From Rallus limicola (lineage: Eukaryota; Chordata; Aves; Gruiformes; Rallidae), in contig JAKCOZ010000018.1 of NCBI GenBank assembly GCA_022605955.1, positions 2,736,001-2,800,000 of the forward strand: a stretch of 64,000 nt of DNA, written 5' to 3'. Positions 14,401 to 28,262 of the stretch are shown here, in pieces. Every line of letters begins with the position of its first letter. Position 1 is the stretch's first letter. The position numbers and the translations under genes were made by a program. The notes under the pieces are model-generated. The model was not told the DNA's origin. It ran no database searches and worked only from the letters and a program-made list of their open reading frames with translations.

Positions 14401-16930
14401 AGGGATAAACTCCTTTGTTTGGATACCAGGACACTATGAAACCCCTTTTCATACATGTTTTCTTTTCATTAACAGTGCATACAGGGGTGGGATATCATGT
14501 GCTTCTTTGCATACTATTATGACTAGAATGCTAGAGTCTTTAAGATCTACAATAATTTCAATTCAAATATATCTTCTATAAAATCCATTTCAATAAAGGG
14601 TGGAAAAAGTAAATCTGAGCACAAAAAATATTAACTTCGTAATGGTTTTAGATTGTTCATGCAATATTAAACAGATAAAATTAATCTAAACAGAAGTAAA
14701 TTGTTTCAATACACAAATTTACAGATGTAGTAAGAAATTTGCAAGATGAAAATAATGCAGAACTAGAAGAGTGTGTTTTTGCATGCTTCACTTATTTTCT
14801 GAGAACATCAATATGCATAATTGTGTCTTTGTACTTGGATTCTTAGGTTTCCTATGCCTTTATGTTTGTAGTGTTATAAAAGGTTATTTTATTTGAATAT
14901 ACAGAGTCTTCACTTGTTATTCCTCAAGTGGCCTTCTATTACAGGAGTGCTACAAATTGCATGGTGACAGAATTTACATAATCACAAGCTATATGCCATA
15001 GACACTGGGAAATTACAAATACAGTCTTGTTTGTATCACCAACAGCCAATAGAAAGCCTCTTTTATAAATGTGCATCATCAGCCCGTGAGGAATATCCTA
15101 ACAGGGTTCAGCTGTTCCATTGCTGTTCTGCTTTAATCTTAGAACCATTATGTGAAACATGTTAAATTAAGGACTGTTACCTCTGGCAAAGCGGCCCTGT
15201 TAACCCGTTGCTGGTGCAGGGTGCACCTGTTTACCAGACCTAATCAGGAGTAACTGCACAGTGATCAGTGCTGTTTAAATTCTGGTTCATTATAAGAGTG
15301 CAATCTAACTAAATAATGACACTTACAGAAGGTGAAAAAGCCTACCACTTCCACTGAGTCTAAAAATCTGTATAATGAGCTTAATATATATTTACATGTT
15401 TTATAATTAGAAGTCTGATGTTGAAATTCTTTAAAGACCCGTCAAAATTCAGTTTAAGCAGGTCTGCTTGCTAGAAATGCATGTGAACACCTTTTGCAGG
15501 AAAGGTAAGGAGGGATTATTTTTCTTTAGGGGATTGCACCAAGGAGGTAATTACATGCTTTAAGGTATAATCACAGAGATACAATAAAGAGTCTAGAGCC
15601 AAGTGGGATGATGATGTTTCTACTAGTACCTTTGTATACAGTACAGGGAGCTGCATTGTGTTACAATTTTTAACCAAGCACATGATAACCCAGATACGTT
15701 TTTATTGTCCTCTCTGTAACTCTCAGCTGTCATGGCAACAACGTTGATGCACAGACTAAATGGGAAGGGATTTTAAAGACTCTTAAATGGGAGAAACAGC
15801 CTTGGAGGGTATGTTTTGAAGTAATGGGGGTTTCCACAATCAGAACTGGCCATGGCAATCTCGAAATTTTTTCAAGATTTCTAGCACAACCTTGGTAACT
15901 GGAAAAGATGTTGAGAATAATGAAGCTAATTTTTCAGAGGAATAGTATTGTGTAAATGAATATATACCCAACTATTAATCAGATTCTGTAGCATTAGTGA
16001 ATTGTGTTTTGCAATATCTTTTAAAATGGAGATAATCCTTCAGTGCAGTGTTTGTCAAATCACAGTATGTCTTTACCTTCTGCAGAAGGCACACTTACTG
16101 TTTAGAACAACTGCTAGCATTGTATGTCAGATTTAGAGTTCTCAGCTGTAAATTTATTTCTATTTCATATTTGCTCAACATACATATTGACCCAAATCAG
16201 AGGTGAAGCAGGAACAGTACTTTAATATTAGCAGGGCATTCTTTTGTGATCCTGCTACTCCCAGTGATGCCATAGAAACCCTGATCTACCATACATATAA
16301 ACCACACTATTATGTGCTGCTAATAGAAAGTAATGTTATTCTGACACAGAACTATTCTCTTTCTAATTCTGATAAATTCAGAATAAAATCTTGCTCCTCA
16401 TATGTTCTTTGCACTGCAATGGTTCCTACAACTCAGGTTGATGATCGGAAACCCTTAGTCTTCTGCTGTTGCAGTGACCTTGAAATCTTCTAGACAGTAA
16501 GCAGCAGGAAAATGATGGATTTTCTTGTACTTTGCCAAGCTGCTCTATTGAACAGACAAGAGAAGCTCAATCTGGGCTGTTAAAAAGGCACCCATAGCAT
16601 AAGATAAAAATCCTGTTAATTCTTACATTAAAATTCAACTTAATTCATGAAAGCTGTGCCAAATTACTGCCCCATATCAGATATATCCATTCATTCCTAA
16701 TCTCAGTTTTCAAATTGAGAAAATATAAATAAATGCAGAATTTGCAGAAAACTGGTATTTTACAGGGAAGTCTGATGGAGAACATTTTATAAAGTATTTT
16801 CCTTAGGAAGCAAGACATTCACAGGTCACAAAGGAAAATACCAGACTTCATTCAATATGTACGAAATTCTTCGTCATGTATTGTGGAGTTCAAGTGTAAG
16901 TATAAAGCAGACAAAGCACTAAGTTTGTAA
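8500..16930. other. Intergenic, no gene recognised
   Basis: Unique AT-rich DNA with a (TA)n run at 8.72 kb and a C/A-rich low-complexity patch at 11.97-12.03 kb. No coding exon, RNA gene or named repeat was found. Confidence 0.65.
8724..8746. repeat. (TA)n microsatellite
   Basis: Uninterrupted 23-bp TA run, about 240 bp downstream of the CpG island. Confidence 0.97.
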
Positions 16931-16933
16931 AGC

Positions 16934-17016
16934 TAATCCACATAATTATGTAATTGCAGTGAGAGAGTAATTGTTCTCACTGCAATTTTACCAGGCAAAT
17001 AGACTTTTGTGGATTA
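16934..17016. other. Two-layer perfect inverted repeat (hairpin)
   Basis: Inner arms AATTGCAGTGAGA (16952-16964) and TCTCACTGCAATT (16975-16987) are perfect 13-bp complements around a 10-bp loop. Outer arms TAATCCACA (16934-16942) and TGTGGATTA (17008-17016) are perfect 9-bp complements. The spacers between layers are 9 and 20 bp, so the outer stem would close an asymmetric internal loop. The 83-bp size is in the range of a microRNA precursor or a small palindromic element; neither is established. Confidence 0.6.
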
Positions 17017-20000
17017 CTTTACCTTAATTGAGCTGTGCTGCGAAGTTCAGGCCATCTCTCACTTCAGTCTCCTTCAAGACAAGCTAGGCATGTTTCTCTA
17101 GAGAAGAAATACAAATAATTTTCTAAGATATTAATGAAATATTTGTGTATCTGGGTAAAAGACTAGGCTGACAGGCTTTATGAAATGGTCTTTGCTTTTC
17201 ACAGAATGGAGAAAACCTTATTCAGTGTTCCCCTCAGTTACCGGCATTTGGTTACTCCTTCATTCAAATTTATGGCTTAAACTTTTAAACTTGGGCAAGA
17301 CAAGTAGGATGCATAAAGCATCTCTCTTCTGTTGTGATTAGGATGGCCAAGCTGGTGGTTTCAGTTGCTAATTAAAGGTTGTTCTGCCTAGCAGCTAGCT
17401 ATCTGCATGAAGGAGAAAATCTCACAGAACTGTCGGCAGAGGGGTCTGTTTGTGTACTGTGTGATTATGGTGAGTGGTAGCAGTGGTTTCATGATAACTC
17501 TGGTTTACTATTCTAATAAGAAAGTGCAGGCTGACAATAGATTTCAGAAGTGAATAGTGACAATTTTAGTGTTTTGAAATTAAATGGACTCTAAAAATTG
17601 GAACTTCTGACAGATTTTTCAGTAGATCACTCTACAATATCAAACAAGTTAGTCATGAGTGCCATTTGAACTAGAATCCATAGAACTATTACAGTAGGAG
17701 CAGACATATTCCAGCTAGATTTAGTCTATGATAAATATCAGTTCAGGCTCTAGAACTCGGCAGAAACTGTAAGCAATACCAGTAGATATCAATTTATTTC
17801 ACTGTGAGGGGTACAAGCAGGTACGTTCCCTTTAGTTCAGAACTGTACCTTAAATTTGTAATGCAGCTTCAGCTACGCTGGGAGATAATAACCAGCAATT
17901 GTCAAAAGCCTGCTTCCAGGATTAACTTCTGACCCTTTTCACTAACTCTGATGCAGTTTCATAAGCAATATTTAAAACTGGGCTGTTCCACTATTTAATT
18001 ATACATGTATTTAATTTTAATTTTTCATTTTTACATAGGTCATTTTCTGTATTCTACCACTGTAATTATCCCAATCTCTTAAACACAACTGCCAAGCCCA
18101 GAGTGCCAATGATTGCTTTTCAACCCAAGTGTGCCTCTGCATTACATGGTTAAAGATTTCAAAAGACCCAGATGGCAGAGTGAATCTGGAGTATTAGCTG
18201 TTCTGGTATCAGGTATGAACCCCGATTCAGTATAAATCATACTCCTCTGTTCATCAGCTTTGGGAAAAAGTAGAGCAAGGTAGGAGCAAGGTAGACCATT
18301 TTGAAAGTTCTGTACTGCAGCCTGTCTCCCTTTCCCCAATGCACAATTATCTTTAAAACATTTGAGAAGTCAAAATAGCTTTAAATTTTTGTATAGTCTT
18401 TCTTGGAATATATGAGGAAAATGTACCACAGAGCAGCTTAGCTAAATACAGAATTTTGCCTTTGTGATTTGGTGGAAATATTAGTTTAAGGGGTTGCTGA
18501 GTTTTTCCCTAGCCCCTACCTACCGAGCCTCACCCTTGCTCCACAAAGTACCGGTCCTGCCATTAAATCCCCCAGTTTATTATAGGAATGTGTGAAGCAG
18601 CAAGTGGAAACAGGGTAAAATACATACCCTTCTTGTTTTTGTTTTGGATTGTGGGTTTTTTTGCCTTATCAGGAAAAAGCTGAGTTCAAACAAGCACAAG
18701 ACGACAGCATACTGGGGCTTAAACTTTAAACTTCAGGAGTGCTTAAAGTGTAGCACTTCCTTAACTGGTATGATTCAAGTCCACCTTGTACATATTTGCA
18801 GAATTCTGTACACCCACTACACACACCTGTGTGATTTGTACATATACATTTCTACTGAAAGCTAACCTTTTTATACGTTTTAGGTGAAAAATGGCCTTTC
18901 CAAATGTAATCTGCAAACCCAAAATAGTTAGCAGATGAATAATCAAAATGAGTATTGTAAAAATGTCACAATACAGTGGGCAATGTTACTGTTGGATCAA
19001 ATAGATAATAATACCACATTTGCCACCCAAGGGCCTTTAAGTCATTCGGAAATCACTGCAACATTAGTGTTCATAAATTCCAGGAGGTAGTTATATACTT
19101 CTGCTCTCACTATATGTCTAAAACAAAAACTTGAAAAATTCTCAAGTTACAGACTTTTTTGCTCATTGGTGCCCTGAATTCGCACTCCAGGGTTTAGGTT
19201 AGCCCTTTGTCTCTCATGTTTGTTGATGTTACTTGGGATAACAGGTCATTCCAGCCATCACCTGTCCCACATGGCAACAAGGAAATAACAGCAGCATGAA
19301 AGGATTAATCTGACCACAACTGATGACTTGTGATTCCAGTCTTTTCATGTTTCTATCATTGCACTTCTAAGTTTCTTTTGTTTAAGTAAACCTGGCCTTT
19401 GCTGACCGCAGCCTGCTTGACTGCTTCATTTTCATACTATTAGTTATCATCAACAGGCCTTTCCACAGCTATGATTTTTTTTCCTTTCTTCTGTGCAGTT
19501 AGGAATGCTAAACACTGCAATGGAAGGAGAAGAAAATGTCCTAATTGACAGCAGTCTGAGGTTTTAAAACATTTAAGGGCTACCTTACTAACTTGTCAGA
19601 ATATAAAAGACCATGCCTTTTTGCATATTTATTTGCATAGCTACATCCAACATTGCATAAGTTTACAGTATTTGCTTTAAATAACGTTCTATATGAAAAC
19701 AAAAAATAAAATATTGCAAGCAAACCTGCAGGTGACTCACTTTGTCCTATCCTTGCTTGTGGAGAGAAGATTACAAGTTGTCATGCTCTTTGGCTGCATC
19801 CATTTTATACGAAAGTGGTTTAAAAATCCTGGAAAAATACACACTGTATGGCAGGAAAACAATGACTGCTTTGTATGCTTTTTTATCACATAAACTACTT
19901 AAGGGTGTGGAGACAGGATTAGATAAATCCAGACTTTAAGAGTATCTTGCTTCATAACTACTCAAAGTTAGCTCATATTTGCTGCTTTCAAGCAGAACAG

Positions 20001-23000
20001 AAGATGATTTTGTAGTCCTGGGAAAATGCTCAAGTTCAGTAAGCTTTGCATTTTTCCTTAGAACAAGTATGGGAACAATAGAACTTAATGCTTACTCCAA
20101 ATAAGAAGCGAGCATCAACACTTTACTAATGAGGATTTACATGAGATGATGTGTAAGTTAAGTTTTCTGAAGGCAACAATAAAAATATCAGATAAATTTT
20201 ACTCTACGGTTATGTTATAGAGAGGCAAAGAGATTAAATATTTGAGGGAGAATAAGGTTCATGTTACATCCCTGGATTTGGTAGTTCTCAATATTTGCCT
20301 TTGCATGCAGGATGCATGTTTGTTCACCATCTTTTACAAGTGTGATTCAGCCCACACAGAAACATATTTCTCATTTAGCATGTGTGTTTGTATTTTCAAC
20401 CTGAAAGAATTGCTTAGGAATCAACCCAATAAAGTTAAATGAAAAAAATGCTCATCTTATTGCTCATTAAAGTAGGTCTACCCAACTTAACTCAAAGTAA
20501 GATCTGTGATAAGGCCAGCTAATTAGTATTAACTTTAACTTATCCTGTAGCATTTCATAGTTATATGAATTTTCTATTATGTAATATCATCTGAATTTAA
20601 AAACAAACCAAAACAAAACCCTAAAAAACTCATCTTTGTGGAAATGTAACTTACAGGAGGGAACTCATCATGCAAGTTCAGCAGTTAAGGAAGTTTGAGC
20701 ACCCCAGAGCCATGCCCAACCTGGCCAAAGAACACTTTTTTCCAGTGCCAAAATTAAAGAGCAGCTCCAGGGCTAAGACCTGAGCTGAACAGGGCTATTC
20801 ACCATTGTGGCAGGCCTAGGGTAGGGAATGATCACAGAATACTCCATTTGCAGCTGAAGGCAGACTGTCCCTTGCAGAAGCCTACAAAGCAACAGACAGG
20901 GAGACTGAATAAATATAAAACCCTAAATCCTATCTCATGTCATTCAAGAATTGTGCTGATTTTTTTTTTTTTTAATATAATAAAAGTAAGATCTGTAATT
21001 AGAGATCTGCCCAGTTGTGATCTAGTGAAATGCAGGTATGCCTTATGGGCCAGATGGTCTAAGTTGAGTTAGAGGATGGCATTATTAGCATTAAACAAAC
21101 ACATTCCCAGTTGACAAGGGGAAAAGAAAGATAACATTCCACCTTCTCTGAACTCCTTGCATTCTTTGCATTCTTTCCATAAATCATTTAATAGCTGCCC
21201 TATTCATAGGAAAATGTATTGCTGAAGCTAAAAGGTGTTTGGTTTTTTTTCCCTGCAGTCTCATTGAAGGGAAACATAATAAATTAAGCCTGATTTGCAT
21301 GCAAGTTTGCATACACAAAATTCTTGTCATGAACTAGCAAACAATAGGCTGCTCAAGTCAGAACATGTTCAAAAAACAGCGTAGAAAAGAGCTTCTGTAA
21401 GGCACATCAGTATCATTACCTGCTGCTCTGCATTACTGATAATTTGCCGCACAAAATCTACATCTCTACAAAGAAACTCAGCACCTTTATGTATCTCATC
21501 GTGCTGCAGTCTGAATAACCTCCTTTGCTTGGTGGGACATCCTTACAAGAGGGAAATTCTGAGTCCTAGGTGAACCTGTATGCAGAATATATTAGTATAA
21601 AATGTTTTCCCTGGTGACATGAATGTTACCACTCTCTCTCAATATTCTATCTGGAAGTTCATTTACTGGGCAATGTATAATTAGCTACTATCTGTGTAAT
21701 GTTCTTCTGAAACTTTTGGCATTAGGATGTTGAGCAGAATGCTTCTGCAACTGGTGGCATTGCAGGAGTAAAAGCATGCTAAACATAGTCCAGATGGACA
21801 TGCTGACATCATATGCTACCTACACAATTTCAAACGGGGAAAAGCTTCCCTGACATGGCATGCAGTTACATCAGAGCTTCTGACAGCTCTTCATGGAAAG
21901 TATGAGCATACCAAGGTGTAGGCTTGTTTACCTCTTGGAGCTACATGTGCAAAGTTTGATGCTAATGCCTACTTAGTGCCTGCTTACCATACTTATCTTC
22001 TGGAATCTGTCACAGGAACAGAAGCAAGAGGAAATGATTACTGTAACTCAGGACTATAAACTAGGAGGCAGCATGAGAGATTTCTTGCTGGGAAGGATCG
22101 AATGAGAGCAGGAAAACATGCATCAGTAGGGTAAAACTGACCAATATTGCTACATCTAGGTGGGATTCTGACTTAGTACTAACAGTACAGAGCAGTCACC
22201 TAACTGAAGCACACCTCATATTTGAAGAATATTGCTGGCAGTCTTTGTCACAAAGTGAAAACACATTTTAAAAAAATTGAAAGGAAATTAAATGCAGAAA
22301 GCTTCTGTTATCCTAGGGTTAGGGTGCTCCCTTCAGACTGCCTCAAATTTAGAAGAAATGAAAGACCCCTTCAAACATTAAGAAAGTGCAGCTAGTAGAC
22401 TTCACTATTTGTTTTGGCAACCTTTTCCATTTAAAATGCACTTAGCTTACACTGTGTAAGCTATTAAGTTTCCTAAGAGCACAACACATACATACAGAAC
22501 TTCCTACGCTCCTGCCTGGTTCTATGGTTGAATGAACTGAGATAGGTGATTTTGCACTGCCTCCTGTACTTTCCCTTGCAACATCTGACTCTGGCTGTTG
22601 TGTGAATGTGCTGCCCTACTAAGTGCAGGTCTGATCTGTTTCAGTCTACTGTGGGAATCCTACATGCCCACAATAACGTTTAAATCATTCACATTCCCGG
22701 CTCCATCTCTCCATCTGCCACTGAACTACTTGCACCTGCTATGAAGTGGACGTTGAACAGGGGAAAGCAACGCCACGGACACGATTTAGTGAGCATAGCT
22801 CCTAAACTAAATTTAGAAACCCATCCAGGGAGCCAGGATACTGTTAGGATGGTTAAGATACAGCAAAGACAGTACAGGCAATTCAGTTATATGGATCACA
22901 AAATTTTAACTGGAACCAAAATTATTAGAAACTCAGTTATATGGTACTCCAACAGCTCAGGATGCATCAGTACCTGCTCACCCTGATAATTTTGACTCAG

Positions 23001-25349
23001 AGAAGAGTATCTACCTACAATGGCTCCTTTTCCATGGTTGTCAGAGATGTGAATCCATGGAGTTACAAGTAATATGGTTACAACTGTTCTAGCAGAAAGA
23101 TTGTAACTGTGCAGCATAGAAAGCACACATTTCCCAAGGGTCACCTAAGAGCCTATGTACTAGGAAGTGCCTTGAATTAAGAGGAGCAGCTTAGCAACTG
23201 CTAAACCTGAGACTAAAAAGCAGCAGTTATATAATGCGAATAATTGAAAGGACAGATGAGAGACAGATACAAATGATTTCAGAAAAAAAAAAAGTAAGGA
23301 TCATGGCATGAACCAAAGAGATACTGGTGTCATTTAGAATGTCCTCAACAAAATCACATAGGCAAACAATCACAGAGGCCTGGGTCAGCTGTTTCCAAGA
23401 TCCTAAGGAAGCAGTTGTAAGCACTGCTGTAAAGTGCCATGCATTGGCAGTGAATTGGCAAACCTACTGGGAAGTTCATTATTTTCCCCACCTGGGAATG
23501 TTTTCACATGAAACAACAAAGAATCTATTGACACTACTGAACAGTGACGAATTTCATGTGTCCCATCATGAGAGAAAGGTTAGTGCGTTGTAATTCCAAA
23601 TGTATCTGGCAAAGTCCTCATTGCTCCTTACTGAAGAGGTAAACACCAGTAGGACTGGCATGTGATTTTCCTGTACAGATACCTGCACCACAGCTCTCAG
23701 CGTCATCTTTGAATGAGGGGTAATATTTAAGATCTCATCAGTTTATCACCTAGACAAATAGGCATTCCAGAACCTTACAGTTAAATACAAATCTTTGAAG
23801 CCTTGAGATCTAGCTTTACTCTTCCTCCACTTTGTAAGAATATTAGAGTCTTAGATCTTAGCTTTATGACAGGTAAATGAAACCTCAAGTATTTTGCTAA
23901 CTCCTTTTATGATATTTTGCACACTTTCTTTTTCTAAGATTATTTTCATACAGGATCCAAGAACTAAGGAGGTCAGACTACATTTGGAAAAACTAGATAA
24001 ACAATAATCAGACATTTATATCATTGTTTATGGAGCAATGAAAGAGTGTTCATTACTGCATCAGGAGAATGCAGGTATTTTAGATTTTTTTTGGTGTGTG
24101 TGATTTAGAGGTCTCCCATTGTTTGCAGTAAATAACCATGGTTTGCAATAGCCACACCAAATTTTTCATCTCTTACAAAATGGTTTCATAGAGCAGTGTG
24201 CACTTGCTGTCACTTGCCAATGAAGACATAGGGCAAGTTCTGTCCCCCAGCCATGAAGTGTGTCACAAAGTATGATACATCTGTACACCAAAGTATCTCA
24301 TTAGAATCATCTCAAAACTGAGTCAGCACAAACTACTGAGGATAATGTTATGAAGTCTTTGTAGCATTTTTCTTGAGTCTGGTTCCCTCTGACCGAATCA
24401 AAGAAACGATTACTTAAGCATTCCTGCAGGTATTGTTACCAGGATAAGAAAGGCACTACCACCTGATGAGTGGTGGGAAGATCACATGCAGCCAGAACAG
24501 TGAAGCAGCAGCTTCAAAGTGAATATTAAACCCTGCATTCATAATCTGGGCAAAGCATTGCCATTAATAAAGCAAATACCAGCACAGAATGATCTTCAAC
24601 TACTTTGCCTAATCCAGTAAAAAGCTCCACAACAAGCTTGGCCCTTAAAATAAATATGAAGCATGGAGTAAATTGCCATGCAGATTAATTACATTTCCTG
24701 CATATTAACTGTAACAAGAGATTTAGCAGCTCTTCCTGCTAACAGGTCCCCATTGTATCCTCATTATTAGTGCAAACTTTGCATCTGATGTTGCTCCTCT
24801 GTACTCTTCTCCTAAGCTGCCTGCAATTATCTGGTCATCAAACTGGTTTGGATTTGGCAGATGAGCGAGTCTCACATTTAGGTTACCTTGCTGTGGCTTC
24901 ACTTTTCTTAAATCTAATGGGCTAGGTGTTTTTTGGTTGGTTGGTGGAGTTTTTTAAAATAAAGATTGTTGATTACAAAACATTTTGTTCACAATAACAG
25001 GTTTAGCAAAATTTCTTGAAGTGTAGATGGGGCCTTACTTGGACTGCAGGGGAATGAAGGACCCTGAAAGTTCCACATTCCCAGCTAAAGCACCATCTTG
25101 TACTGGAGGATTCCAGGGTTTGCACGTGAAGATAGCTGCATCTCAATACAGAACACACTCAAAGGATTAAATAATCAATCAAGAATCTTTACATACAAAA
25201 CTACTCAGAGATCTTGCAGCCCAAATTATCGTTTCCAGCAGCATCAGTTGATAAATATGTTTGTAAATCAGATGATTGGTCTGTAAAGATCAGATGTATT
25301 TTAATTATATTATAGTTCCTAATGTAACAGCTTCTTTAAAAGCATCTTT

Positions 25350-25366
25350 AAAAAAAAAAAAAAAAA
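25350..25366. repeat. A17 homopolymer
   Basis: Run of 17 A in intergenic DNA, with no recognisable retroelement body beside it. Confidence 0.95.
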
Positions 25367-27204
25367 CCCACTCCAAAACCCAGATGCTTTTCCTTTCAAA
25401 AGCTTCATGTTCACCATATCTGCAAAATATATGAATTGGAGCATTACCTTCCAGAGAGCAGTGGTCCCTCATATTGGAACAGTAAAGCTTCCTTGCTGAT
25501 ATACTAGACTGAGATGCAGTAGCTCCAGGAATGTACCAATATGCCTGGTTATCAAAACCAATTCTCTCTGAAAAAGACAAAAACACAGATGAAGAGTCTT
25601 TCTAATTTGTTGTGTTACAAAGTTGTTCTGTTTTGAGGAGAAATAGGATTACATATCATGCAATCACCTTTCCACTCCTCCTCGAACAGCAGCTTCATCA
25701 ACTGAGTTTCTTGTCAAGCTAGCTGGATGGTTGCAGGGAGCTACTTAGTCTCTGTGGTCAGGGAACCCTCTGGAACACACACCGTTGTCTGTGAAGAACT
25801 GGCATTTTGGCAGCACTTCCTCACTACACAGAAGCCAAAAGTGGTTGACAGCATCTGAGAAGTAATGAGGCACAAACTCTTGTCCTTTTGCAAACCTGCA
25901 TGGATTTCATTTATATTATTTAGGACTGGGAACAAGGAAAGTCAAACTAAAAGCTGAGTGAGAAAGGACTTGCTTTTTACTGTCTGCTGTTGTTTAGCAA
26001 CATCATTCTTAGTATAATTTGAAAATTATTTTTCCCCACACTTTTGCTCTCTAAGTCTATAATGAAACATTTGCTGTTTCAGCACTAAGAAAAATCTTTT
26101 TCCTCTCAGTTTTTACCTCTCTACAAGAACTATAATTCTGGCCATTTCATTGTGGGTCTGCTGAATCCAAGACATAACAGCACTGAACGAGTGGGTTGCT
26201 CAGTTGTCACACAAGCAAGTTTTCTTATAACAAATGCTGCCAGTTGCTGAATTGTGTGGCATATTTTGGCCCACCTACAGGGCTGAAATTCTTGGAAGGG
26301 CTGTAAAATTCTGAGGGCAGAAGCTACAGCTAGGCCTAAGCACGTGCCTGATTGCAGAGAATCTTAGAGTCATGGCAGAACACCACCTCTGGGTCATTTT
26401 ACTTTTTTCTTAAGCAACAACGTTTACAGCATAAATAGGTTTCAATGCCCAAGTGAGAACTTACAATTGGTACAAAGCGGCAGAGAGACAGGGCAACCTT
26501 GATAGTGAAAAAGTTTAAACAAATAAAATAATAAAGAAGAAAGCAGAAAATTTTGCAGTTGGCCAACTGGCATGTGAAAATACAGTCTGGTTTCTGAAAT
26601 TTTAAGTGATCAGCACCCTGTTAGATCTAGCAGGGAAACTCTAAGGATGACTTTTATTTAGTGATAGTGTTTTGCATAATAGCAGCTAATTATATGCCTC
26701 AGGCATGCAAATTTTTATCATCTAGAGATACACTATCTCAATCTCTGACCTTCTATGACTATTATACTGCTCCTTCCTCAGGTGAACTGCTCAAGTCAAA
26801 TGATTAAGGAGACTCATAAAGACATAAGTAGTATATTACACACACAAGTACGCACTTCTTATACAAAAGCTTTATTAAAAATGTTTCTGGGGTGGCCTGT
26901 AACAAAATTAGACCCATGCAGAGTTTAAACAAAAAATCAAGACAAAATGGTATCTATTGCTATGTGTTAATATGTTTTCTATCATTACAGAAGTCTGGTC
27001 AGTGCCCACATGTGAAGAGTTAACCTTGCTGTCTATGTATGCTGCAGGTGCCCAGTTTGAAACATTACATAAATGTGGAACTTGGTTCGAGACTTGGTTT
27101 GAAAAAAGTTTCATACAGATTTTGAAATTTCCTTTGTTGCTACAGTACTAGGCATGATTTCTAATATTTACAGAAGGACAAACAACCTGGGCTTCTATAA
27201 AATG

Positions 27205-27223
27205 AAAAAAAAAAAAAAAAAAA
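27205..27223. repeat. A19 homopolymer
   Basis: Run of 19 A. Checked as a possible retrocopy tail, but the upstream sequence has no recognisable gene body. Confidence 0.95.
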
Positions 27224-27446
27224 GTAGAAGGACCTTTTACAATATCCACGATTGATACTTGGAAAGATCCAGGCTGTGGAATTGAAACTCAGAGATGGTT
27301 AAAGCTTTCTACCTTCCCTTCTTTTTTCTCCTCCCTTCCCCCCTGCTCCCCCTACAAATACTTCACTCAGTATAAATCATTCCTATAGAATGTTAAAATA
27401 GAAAAAACATGTTTTCTTCTTACAAAACATATGTGGGGTTTTTTTA

Positions 27447-27464
27447 ATATATATATATATATAT
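27447..27464. repeat. (AT)n microsatellite
   Basis: Uninterrupted AT run next to a short T tract, about 310 bp below the FOXI1 AATAAA. Confidence 0.95.
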
Positions 27465-27774
27465 TCAGGACAGATCTGGTTTTCCTTATGTGATTGGATT
27501 TGCGTATGTAAGGCAAAAAAAAAAAAAAGGAAACTAAGACCCTGTAATTAGAATTGAAAACTCTGAGATCCAAGTGCACAGAAGACAACTCCATTATATT
27601 TTTTATGCTTCTCTTCAGTTTCAAAATGGCTGTTGTGTCCATGATGATGCTTCAAGGCCATATTCCCCTTGGGGTTGAAAGGGCAACAAAATGTAGACAA
27701 TGTGTGCACTAGCACGAGAGAAAACCAAAGGCAGCACTCACCAAGTGTTGGCTGTTACTCACTATACAGTAGTT

Positions 27775-28262
27775 TTTATTATAGGTTCTTCAGTGTCTCA
27801 GAATAGCTTTGGTCATATAAGACCTTGTTAAGCATGTATAGTACAGGCAGCCTATATCAGTAGGAGAGGATATTGTTAAAGATAACCACCTTTCTAGTAG
27901 CAGTTCAAAAAGCATAGCATCATTAGTGCCTTGCAGAAAAAAGCTTCATTTCTAATGTAAGCAGCACCTTCTCAAGGATGTCTGTAAAGGACCATGGTTG
28001 GCAGCAGTACAAGCACAGTGTCTCAGAACTCTTCACTACTCTTACCCACACTACACTTATGAACCCTGATTTTTTTTTTTTTTATGTGGAGCTGCCAAAT
28101 GTGGAGTGTTTGTGATTTGAATAAGTTTAATCAGTAGCAAGCCTGTGGTTGTCAGAAGGGTAAGATGCAGTTGGGTCCCAGAGACAACAGGCTAATGCTA
28201 ATCGTCTACACACATAATTTTCTCTCATAAATAACGATACTTCAGTGTCTATAAACCTTCTT
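27775..28262 (-). other. FOXI1: FOXI1 probable 3' UTR with poly(A) signals
   Basis: After the stop, the first poly(A)-like hexamers on the minus strand are ATTAAA at 28131-28126 and a canonical AATAAA at 27780-27775. The transcript probably ends just below one of these. The extent is inferred; the hexamers themselves are directly visible. Confidence 0.5.

Larger units (their letters stand above)
17020..27770. other. Intergenic, downstream of FOXI1, no gene recognised
   Basis: AT-rich unique sequence with A17 and A19 tracts. Two stretches look like candidate conserved regulatory DNA by composition alone (about 21.28-21.32 and 24.55-24.87 kb). No coding exon, RNA gene or named mobile element was found. 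Confidence 0.65.

Noticed and set aside
22311..22327. Telomere-like TAGGGTTAGGGT
   Set aside because: Only about two repeat units; too short to call an interstitial telomeric array.
27181..27223. A19 tract as the tail of a processed pseudogene
   Set aside because: No degraded gene body or target-site duplication can be recognised upstream.
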